In this document: one piece after another, positions 1 through 4,627 of the stretch
Numbering within the stretch: the stretch's first letter is position 1
Layout of the letters: each line of letters opens with the position of its first letter
Assembly (NCBI GenBank): GCA_036003885.1
Contig: DASYSA010000692.1
Coordinates: 1 to 6,875, forward strand
Direction: 5' to 3'
DNA from: DASYSA01 sp036003885
GTDB taxonomy: Bacteria > Acidobacteriota > Blastocatellia > UBA7656
DNA: 6,875 nucleotides
Position numbers and translations under genes: made by a program
Notes under the pieces: generated by a model
The model's input: only the letters and a program-made list of their open reading frames with translations
The model's database searches: none
Told to the model about the DNA's origin: nothing

Positions 1-269
1 TTGTTTTTAGAGTTTGATTTGGGTTGATGCATGATGAAAGCCGTTGGCAGACACCAGCACCTAAACTGAGGTGAGCGAAGCGAAGTAGCAAGCCTTAGAC
101 TCGGGCTCAAGGCCACGCGATGATAAGGTAAGACTCGCCACGTTGTCAACTAAATTTTTTGTTACAACCTGATCTAAAACTTTTGTGAAACAATTGTTGG
201 CCTAACGGGCATAGAGCTAACGCGAGGAGCGCGCAATCCCTCTGGTCGGGCATTACGCGGATCCCTACG

Positions 270-295
270 AAGGGCATTCTTTTGAGAACGCCCTT
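270..295. other. Imperfect hairpin in non-coding DNA
   Basis: AAGGGC at 270-275 pairs with GCCCTT at 290-295. After one A/C mismatch (276 and 289), TTCT at 277-280 pairs with AGAA at 285-288 around a TTTG loop. This gives 10 base pairs in all. Neither strand has a T-run directly after the stem, so it is not a canonical intrinsic terminator. It could be part of a structured RNA or a protein-binding palindrome; the sequence does not decide this. Confidence 0.5.
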
Positions 296-357
296 GGTCT
301 CGCAAACACAACCGACCTCCTGGGCCTGCCTCAATTCGTCTAGCGCTCCTCGACCGA

Positions 358-468
358 TTACACAGTAAGAGATTTGAATCCCATTCGCCGCAAAGCAAAA
401 CGGAGGCGCAAGTCCAGAATCTTATCGAAGACGAACACTGCGAACCCCGCGACAAGAATTGTACGCAA
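358..468 (-). CDS. Doubtful 36-residue hydrophobic/basic small ORF
   Basis: A minus-strand frame opens at a TTG (466-468) and stops at TAA (358-360), giving 36 residues. The first half is hydrophobic (about residues 4-13, ILVAGFAVFV). The second half is amphipathic and arginine-rich, containing DLRLRFALRR. That is the layout of a small membrane-associated peptide. Against it: there is no ATG, no well-placed Shine-Dalgarno sequence, the start lies inside a simple repeat, and another open frame overlaps it. I do not recognise the family. It may well be chance. Confidence 0.15.
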   Translation of the reverse strand: MRTILVAGFAVFVFDKILDLRLRFALRRMGFKSLTV

Positions 469-503
469 ATCCTAAATCCCAGATTATCCTAAATCCTGTA
501 TCC
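466..503. repeat. Degenerate GGATTTA-type heptamer repeat
   Basis: Read on the plus strand, five consecutive units of 7 to 9 bases end in ATCC or ATCCC: 466-472, 473-480, 481-489, 490-496 and 497-503. ATCCTAAATCC occurs twice (469-479 and 486-496). On the minus strand the units read GGATTTG, GGGATTTA, GGATAAT-like, GGATTTA and GGATACA. It lies about 50 bases upstream of the tRNA gene. Function is unknown; it is probably a decayed simple repeat. Confidence 0.5.
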
Positions 504-550
504 TTCCTGGAAATACCCCAGTGCATCTGCTAGTGTTTGACACTTGAAAA

Positions 551-623
551 GGGCGCTTAGCTCAGTCGGTAGAGCACTGTGTTCACACCGCAGGGGTCAC
601 TGGTTCGAGTCCAGTAGCGCCCA
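551..623 (+). tRNA. tRNA-Val, anticodon CAC
   Basis: A full cloverleaf can be folded by eye. The acceptor stem is 551-557 with 616-622 (GGGCGCT/AGCGCCC). The D arm is GCTC (560-563) with GAGC (572-575), carrying an AGTCGGTA loop. The anticodon stem is CTGTG (577-581) with CGCAG (589-593). The seven-base loop TTCACAC places the anticodon CAC at 584-586, which reads the valine codon GTG. The variable loop is five bases (594-598). The T arm is ACTGG (599-603) and CCAGT (611-615) around TTCGAGT. The discriminator is A623. CCA is not encoded, so it must be added after transcription. No clear intrinsic terminator follows. Confidence 0.97.
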
Positions 624-647
624 TCCCTTCGCTTTCTTCCCTACCGT

Positions 648-778
648 GCGCAGTTCTTGAGGTCCGGCTCGAGTCCACAATTGTAAGGGCACAAGTTCCA
701 AGCCCTGAATGCTGGCCCCCGATACGGCAGCTGTCCTCCACAACCTTCCTTACGCGTGTTCCTTTGTAAGAACTGCGC
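648..778. repeat. Nested inverted repeats after tRNA-Val
   Basis: GCGCAGTTCTT at 648-658 is exactly the reverse complement of AAGAACTGCGC at 768-778. Inside it, GTAAGG at 683-688 is complementary to CCTTAC at 748-753, and AGGGC at 686-690 to GCCCT at 702-706. The last pairing competes with the second one. Transcribed, the segment could fold into a long-range stem closing about 110 bases. It could be a structured RNA, the ends of a small decayed element, or chance. No transposase or target duplication is visible. Confidence 0.4.
661..677 (+). repeat. Partial copy of the tRNA-Val variable loop and T-arm
   Basis: GGTC-GG-CTCGAGTCCA at 661-677 resembles 595-613 of the tRNA. Eleven of twelve bases match between 602-613 and 666-677, and GGTC is shared upstream with a two-base gap. 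The copy lacks a second T-stem strand and any acceptor stem, so it is not a tRNA gene. It could be a remnant of a tandem tRNA duplication, the trace of an integration event at the tRNA 3' end, or coincidence. Confidence 0.3.
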
Positions 779-890
779 GTCTTGGGATCATCTGAACGTG
801 AATCTTAGCGGCTCCCCTTCCTTCCAAACTTCTCACTCCTCTGCTAATATCACCGCTTCAAATTCTTAATACTGCAATCATGGGGATCTG

Positions 891-2177
891 ATGCGACTCG
901 ATAAGGAAATCATCCTGGCGCTGCTGCTTTTTCTGACTCTGGCCACCCTGAACTGTAAGGACCCTCAGAACACCAATAAACAGAATGCGAGTCAAACGCC
1001 GACAAGGTCGCCAGCGCACTGGATTGCACAGTGGCAGTCACCTCAATCGCGTGACACTACGGGCATAAATCTGGCGGCCTACGCCTACAGTTCAATCTCG
1101 GTCGTCTCATCTGATGTCGTATTCGTGGCCGGCGAAATGCCAAACCCGAAAGACAAGAGAACGCGCATCGGCGTGGTCATTAACACCACAAACGGCGGAC
1201 AGACCTGGAACGAGACCCTTATTGATCAAATCCCGGATAAAGACACAGCCTTGAACTCCATTCACTTCGTGAATCCAAGAGTCGGATGGATGGTGGGAGC
1301 TATTTCCGTTACCGAGGATAGACCCGAAGGCGTGATGTTCAAAACAACCGATGCGGGGGCCAGTTGGGCTGTCTCGAAACTACCCTACAAACAGGTGCCA
1401 ACCTGTATATTCTTTGTCGACGAGATGACTGGTTGGATGGGCGGCGTTACTCTCGACACCGGCGAGGCCGGCTTGGAGCCTTCGAAGACTCCGGGCAAGA
1501 AAGAGACATCCGGCAAGCAAGGGACGCCCGGCAAGAATCAGCTACCCGGATCAACTCCGGCCTCACCGGACGGCGACGCATCTGATGGCGGCCCAAGCGA
1601 TATACTTACGACCACTGACGGCGGCCGAACCTGGCAATCTCAATGGCACATCTCAACTTCAATCACCGACATTTACTTTGTGGATCGTAATACCGGATGG
1701 GCCGTCGGATACAAAGGAGCGATTTATAACACTACGGACGGAGGCCGGGGGTGGAAAACGCAGAAAAGCGAACTCGAGTTCAACGAGCATTACACCGATC
1801 CGAAGAACGATGATTCAAAGAACTTTATTGTTTCCGGCGTTCACTTCTTCGACGAAAAGAACGGACTGGCCGCCGCCGCCGCTTCAGAGGAAGACCTCGG
1901 TCGCATAGTTGGAACCAGCAACGGCGGCGAGACATGGGCCAGGAAACTCATCGCACAGGGCGAGGGAATACGCGATGTGTTTCTGCTCACTCCGGCAGAA
2001 GGCTGGGCCACGCCGCGGTTTCCAAAATACATCTACCACACGATCGACGGCGGCCGTTACTGGGAAGGGGAGAACATCATTTTCCCGCAGGAGGTGCCGT
2101 TCTTCAGGATAGCCGGCGCCGATGCCTCCCACATATGGGCGGTCGGCGGCGGCGCGATTTTTTTCCGCGTGCCCTAG
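891..2177 (+). CDS. Secreted YCF48-like/Asp-box beta-propeller protein
   Basis: A 428-residue protein of unknown function with the signature of YCF48/Hcf136-like and BNR (Asp-box) propellers. Six Asp-boxes of the form T-x-D/N-x-G-x-x-W are seen at about residues 99-106, 152-159, 241-248, 281-288, 342-349 and 384-391. Between them lie GW-x-x-G strands typical of YCF48 (132-136, 181-185, 269-273) and a terminal IWAVGGG (415-421). Residues 6-20 are a hydrophobic export signal followed by Cys22. The lipobox (TLNC) is not canonical, so lipoprotein status is uncertain. A low-complexity Pro/Gly/Lys/Asp insert at about 194-236 splits the propeller between boxes 2 and 3. In phototrophs the family assists photosystem II assembly; nothing here suggests photosynthesis, and relatives in other bacteria are uncharacterised. 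The start is supported by the signal peptide and by GGGG at 882-885. The M28 peptidase gene follows 125 bases downstream on the same strand and may share a transcript. Confidence 0.85.
   Translation: MRLDKEIILALLLFLTLATLNCKDPQNTNKQNASQTPTRSPAHWIAQWQSPQSRDTTGINLAAYAYSSISVVSSDVVFVAGEMPNPKDKRTRIGVVINTTNGGQTWNETLIDQIPDKDTALNSIHFVNPRVGWMVGAISVTEDRPEGVMFKTTDAGASWAVSKLPYKQVPTCIFFVDEMTGWMGGVTLDTGEAGLEPSKTPGKKETSGKQGTPGKNQLPGSTPASPDGDASDGGPSDILTTTDGGRTWQSQWHISTSITDIYFVDRNTGWAVGYKGAIYNTTDGGRGWKTQKSELEFNEHYTDPKNDDSKNFIVSGVHFFDEKNGLAAAAASEEDLGRIVGTSNGGETWARKLIAQGEGIRDVFLLTPAEGWATPRFPKYIYHTIDGGRYWEGENIIFPQEVPFFRIAGADASHIWAVGGGAIFFRVP
1488..1541 (+). repeat. Three tandem 18-base units coding a hexapeptide repeat
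   Basis: Within the YCF48-like gene, residues 200-217 read TPGKKE, TSGKQG and TPGKNQ. All three units share an ACN-YCC/G-GGC-AAG core in the DNA. They sit in a hydrophilic, probably disordered insert between propeller blades. Tandem slippage is a likely origin, so copy number may vary between strains. Confidence 0.65.
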
Positions 2178-2251
2178 TCGACCGAGGTTCCCGTGACGAT
2201 CAAGCGCAGCATGACAGCCACACGACGAAGGCATCGCTGCTGAGTTGCCTA

Positions 2252-2273
2252 CGGCAGGTGGCGTGACCTGCTG
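2252..2273 (+). other. Hairpin between the YCF48-like and peptidase genes
   Basis: CGGCAGGT at 2252-2259 pairs with ACCTGCTG at 2266-2273, with one G-T pair and a GGCGTG loop (2260-2265). No T-run follows, so it is unlikely to be a strong intrinsic terminator. It lies 29 bases before the peptidase start codon. It could act as a processing or mRNA-stability element if the two genes are co-transcribed. Confidence 0.4.
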
Positions 2274-2302
2274 AAGCTGAGACATCCACAACGGAGAAAA
2301 CC

Positions 2303-4012
2303 ATGAAGAAGAGGACGACCGCATTGTTGGGGTTTATTGCCGCTTTTACTCTTGCTTGCGCAACGGACGGGGCCAGGAACAGCAACTCGACCCCGGCTCC
2401 TGACAACCAGGTCAAGGCTGCTGTTGAAAGCGTAAGCAGCGATGACCTGCTGCGGCATATCAAGGTACTTTCCTCGGATGAGTACGAGGGTCGCGGTCCG
2501 GGAACAAAGGGCGAAGAGTTGTCAGTGAACTATCTGACCGAGCAGTTTAAACGCGTCGGCCTTAAGCCGGGCAACCCTGATGGATCCTACACGCAGAAAG
2601 TCCCGCTGGTCGGATTCAGCGGTCAGCCGCTAGCTTCGTTCACGGCAGGGACAAAGAAGATCGACCTTCAGTTCCCGAATGAGTACGTCGCCGTGTCGCG
2701 TAGATTCGTTCCCGAGGTCAAAGTCGAGAACTCGGATATGGTCTTCGTAGGCTACGGGGTTGTAGCGCCTGAGTACGGGTGGGACGACTATAAAGGCGTC
2801 GATGTGAAGGGCAAGACGATTGTTATGCTGATCAATGATCCTGCCATTCCCGATCCCAACGACCCCTCTAAGCCTGATGAGAAGATGTTCAGGGGCCGCG
2901 CGATGACTTACTACGGCCGATGGACCTACAAGTACGAGATAGCGTCGGAGAAGGGCGCAGCGGCTGCAGTGATCATTCACGAAACAGGTCCGGCGGGTTA
3001 CCCATATGAGGTCGTCTCTGGAAGCTGGGGACGAGAGAACTTCGACATTCAGACCCCCGACAAAAACATGGGGCGAGTGCCGGTCGAATCTTGGATCCAT
3101 CTGGATGTGGCGAAGAAATTGTTTGCGGCAACCGGGCACGACTTCGACGCGTTGAAGAAGGCCGCGCTCAGCAAGGACTTCAAACCCCTTGCGCTCGGGG
3201 CAAAAGCGAACTTTGATGTCAAGAACACCCTTCGCGAGGTGCAGTCCAAGAATGTGATCGCAAAGCTTGAGGGCTCAGATCCGAAGCTCAAAGACGAATA
3301 CGTAATCTACACGGCACATTGGGATCACCTGGGGAAAGATCCGAAGAAGCAGGGGGACCAGATCTACAACGGCGCCATCGACAATGCGTCGGGCTGCGCG
3401 GTTCTCCTCGAGATCGCCGAAGCATATACAAAGCTGAAGACTCCGCCCTTACGAACGATCCTGTTCCTGGCTGTGACTGCGGAGGAGAAAGGTCTCCTGG
3501 GAGCGAAGTACTACGCCGCGAATCCGCTTTATCCGCTCTCCCGAACGCTGGCCGACATCAACATGGATGGGATTAATCAATGGGGCAAGACGAAGGACAT
3601 CGTTGTGGTGGGCCTCGGAAACTCTACGCTGGATGACGTGCTCGAAAAGCAGGCTGCGGTGCGTGGCCGCACAATGCAACCCGACCCCGAGCCTGAGAAG
3701 GGATCCTTCTATCGCTCTGATCATTTCGAGTTCGCCAAGAAAGGGGTTCCGGCTCTGTACTGCGATTCGGGCGTTCAGTTCATCGGCAAGCCCGAAGGTT
3801 ATGGCAAAGAGAAGCGAGATGATTACACCGAAAAGGATTACCACAAGGTCTCAGATGAGGTGAAGCCTGACTGGGACCTTGCTGGCGCTGTTGAGGACAC
3901 TCAAATGCTCTTCGAGGTGGGATACCTCGTGGCCGAGGGCGACAGATATCCAGAGTGGAAGGCGGGCACGGAGTTCAAGGCAAGACGCGAGGAGATGTTG
4001 AAGAGCAAGTGA
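2303..4012 (+). CDS. Exported M28-family zinc aminopeptidase with PA domain
   Basis: A 569-residue metallopeptidase predicted to remove N-terminal residues from peptides outside the cytoplasm. Residues 1-19 are a signal sequence ending in LAC; Cys19 suggests a lipoprotein anchor, although the lipobox is only partly canonical. Residues about 45-125 are the N-terminal part of the peptidase fold (LSSDEYEGRGPGT). A PA (protease-associated) domain fits about 135-275, with VFVGYGVVAPEYGWDDYKG near its start. The catalytic half carries the full M28 set: His339 and Asp341 (AHWDH), Asp360 (GAIDNASG), Glu394/Glu395 (TAEEKG), Asp422 (NMDG) and His474 (SDHFEF). In this family His, Asp, Glu, Asp and His bind two zinc ions and the first Glu is the general base. 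Length suits PA-containing M28 enzymes. GGAG at 2293-2296, six bases before the ATG, supports the start. An intrinsic terminator follows 28 bases after the stop. Substrate preference cannot be read from the sequence. Confidence 0.93.
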   Translation: MKKRTTALLGFIAAFTLACATDGARNSNSTPAPDNQVKAAVESVSSDDLLRHIKVLSSDEYEGRGPGTKGEELSVNYLTEQFKRVGLKPGNPDGSYTQKVPLVGFSGQPLASFTAGTKKIDLQFPNEYVAVSRRFVPEVKVENSDMVFVGYGVVAPEYGWDDYKGVDVKGKTIVMLINDPAIPDPNDPSKPDEKMFRGRAMTYYGRWTYKYEIASEKGAAAAVIIHETGPAGYPYEVVSGSWGRENFDIQTPDKNMGRVPVESWIHLDVAKKLFAATGHDFDALKKAALSKDFKPLALGAKANFDVKNTLREVQSKNVIAKLEGSDPKLKDEYVIYTAHWDHLGKDPKKQGDQIYNGAIDNASGCAVLLEIAEAYTKLKTPPLRTILFLAVTAEEKGLLGAKYYAANPLYPLSRTLADINMDGINQWGKTKDIVVVGLGNSTLDDVLEKQAAVRGRTMQPDPEPEKGSFYRSDHFEFAKKGVPALYCDSGVQFIGKPEGYGKEKRDDYTEKDYHKVSDEVKPDWDLAGAVEDTQMLFEVGYLVAEGDRYPEWKAGTEFKARREEMLKSK

Positions 4013-4040
4013 GGGCGTAATCGAGGTTCCCCACCAACGT

Positions 4041-4067
4041 AAAAGGCCGGATTCATTCCGGCCTTTT
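4041..4067. terminator. Symmetrical intrinsic terminator between convergent genes
   Basis: AAAAGGCCGGA (4041-4051) pairs perfectly with TCCGGCCTTTT (4057-4067), giving 11 base pairs around a TTCAT loop. The stem has a GC core flanked by A-run and T-run, so each strand ends in U residues when transcribed. It lies 28 bases after the peptidase stop and 25 bases beyond the stop of the minus-strand RRM gene. It is probably used by both transcripts. Confidence 0.92.
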
Positions 4068-4092
4068 ATTCGAATTTGCTGCACGGGCTGGG

Positions 4093-4428
4093 CTACCAGC
4101 GCGGTTCGCGCCGTTGGCCACGGCCGCCGCCTGCTCCGGCGCTGCGGCCTCCTCCTCCCCCACCCCCAAAGCCGGTTCGCTCGGGCCGTGGTCTTGCTTC
4201 ATTAACGTTAATGTTGCGACCGTTCAACTCAACTCCGTTGAAACGCTCGATTGCTTTGGTCGCCGCTTCCCGCTCCATCTCGATAAAAGCGAAGCCGCGC
4301 GAACGACCGGTGTCCCGGTCAGTCACTATGGTAGCCGACTGCACCTCCCCAACCTCCGAAAAGAGATCGCTGAGCTGATCCTCCGTCGTCTGATAGGACA
4401 GATTTCCGACAAATATTCTCGTTGACAT
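4093..4428 (-). CDS. Single-RRM glycine-rich RNA-binding protein
   Basis: A 111-residue cytoplasmic RNA-binding protein with one RRM (about residues 3-80) and a Gly/Arg-rich tail (86-111). RNP2 is IFVGNL at 5-10 and RNP1 is RGFAFIEM at 44-51, with the RNA-stacking aromatics Phe6, Phe46 and Phe48. The longer open frame could start at 4446, but ATG at 4426-4428 is chosen because GGAG (4436-4439) lies seven bases before it and the RRM begins directly after. Similar small RRM proteins in cyanobacteria (Rbp family) and other bacteria bind U-rich RNA, and several are cold-induced; whether this one is cannot be seen. A predicted promoter about 150 bases upstream would give it its own long-leader transcript, independent of the NHL-M23 gene upstream on the same strand. 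The run of seven Gly codons (88-94) could be prone to slippage. Confidence 0.93.
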   Translation of the reverse strand: MSTRIFVGNLSYQTTEDQLSDLFSEVGEVQSATIVTDRDTGRSRGFAFIEMEREAATKAIERFNGVELNGRNINVNEARPRPERTGFGGGGGGGRSAGAGGGRGQRREPRW

Positions 4429-4435
4429 GTGAGTT

Positions 4436-4439
4436 CTCC
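4436..4439 (-). promoter_or_regulatory. Ribosome binding site fixing the RRM start
   Basis: On the minus strand GGAG is followed by seven bases and then ATG at 4428. The alternative upstream ATG at 4446 has no comparable site and would add six residues before the conserved RRM beginning. Confidence 0.8.
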
Positions 4440-4543
4440 AGAACACGTTAGAAGGAACTCGCTTTGGCTATCCGGGAGAAAGTCGAGCAGAAGAACTAGC
4501 AGACACTTCCGAACAGAGAAGACGCGCTCCTGAAACCACAACA

Positions 4544-4565
4544 CGCGGCGGATGCGGCCGCCGCG
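4544..4565 (-). promoter_or_regulatory. GC-rich hairpin in the RRM gene leader
   Basis: CGCGGCGG (4544-4551) pairs perfectly with CCGCCGCG (4558-4565), an eight-base-pair all-GC stem with a six-base loop. If transcription starts near 4572, this stem forms within the first ten or so nucleotides of the RRM mRNA, leaving about 115 bases before the ribosome site. It could stabilise the 5' end or respond to temperature or to the protein itself. These roles are inference. Confidence 0.45.
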
Positions 4566-4578
4566 GCGAACGGCGTGG

Positions 4579-4607
4579 ATAGTATCAAGGCTCACAGCTT
4601 TTGTCGA
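4579..4607 (-). promoter_or_regulatory. Predicted sigma70-type promoter for the RRM gene
   Basis: On the minus strand TCGACA (4602-4607, five of six matches to TTGACA) is separated by 17 bases from TACTAT (4579-4584, four of six matches to TATAAT). Transcription would begin near 4572, giving a leader of roughly 140 bases before the ATG at 4428. The position just after the NHL-M23 stop codon is sensible for an independent promoter. It is predicted by eye only. Confidence 0.45.
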
Positions 4608-4627
4608 GAAGAAATTATTTCGTTCTC
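4606..4627. other. Imperfect AT-rich palindrome over the NHL-M23 stop codon
   Basis: GAGAA-G-AAAT/ATTTC-type symmetry: GAGAA (4606-4610) pairs with TTCTC (4623-4627), and GAAA (4611-4614) with TTTC (4618-4621), with G4622 unpaired. It overlaps the stop codon of the NHL-M23 gene (4626-4628) and touches the predicted -35 box of the RRM promoter. It could be a repressor site or a weak terminator, but no T-run follows on the minus strand. Confidence 0.3.

Larger units (their letters stand above)
1..550. other. Non-coding region upstream of tRNA-Val
   Basis: No convincing protein gene is visible in these 550 bases. Two minus-strand open frames (146-334 and 174-455) overlap each other in different frames. 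They encode cysteine- and arginine-rich sequences with no recognisable domain and no good ribosome binding site, so I treat them as chance. The stretch does contain an imperfect hairpin, a very short possible ORF and a degenerate heptamer repeat, listed separately. A weak promoter-like pair for the downstream tRNA is possible: TTGTAC at 459-464 and GATTAT at 482-487, 17 bases apart. The match to consensus is poor, so it is not called as a feature. Confidence 0.6.
624..890. other. Non-coding spacer between tRNA-Val and the YCF48-like gene
   Basis: No open frame of note is seen on either strand. The spacer holds nested inverted repeats (648-778) and a partial copy of the tRNA T-arm (661-677), both listed separately. 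A TAATAT hexamer at 845-850 could be a -10 box for the gene starting at 891, but no good -35 lies 16 to 18 bases before it (TTCCAA at 822-827 is a weak match). GGGG at 882-885 is the likely ribosome binding site of that gene. Confidence 0.6.

Noticed and set aside
9..18. AGAGTTTGAT, identical to the beginning of the 16S rRNA universal primer site
   Set aside because: The match ends after ten bases; the following sequence is not 16S rRNA.
146..455. Two overlapping minus-strand open frames of 62 and 93 codons
   Set aside because: They use non-ATG starts without ribosome sites, overlap in different frames, encode Cys/Arg-rich sequence with no domain, and look like chance translation of non-coding DNA.
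537..542. TTGACA, a perfect -35 hexamer
   Set aside because: It lies only nine bases before the tRNA 5' end, leaving no room for a -10 box that would transcribe the whole tRNA.
2252..2273. Hairpin considered as a terminator of the YCF48-like gene
   Set aside because: No T-run follows on the plus strand, so it is listed only as a hairpin.
4076..4425. Plus-strand frames opposite the RRM gene, one with a proline-rich run
   Set aside because: The proline run is the antisense reading of the Gly-rich tail codons; these are shadows of the RRM gene.
4326..4595. 89-codon minus-strand frame overlapping the RRM gene and its leader
   Set aside because: It overlaps the confident RRM coding sequence in another frame, runs through the predicted promoter region and leader hairpin, and has no recognisable domain.
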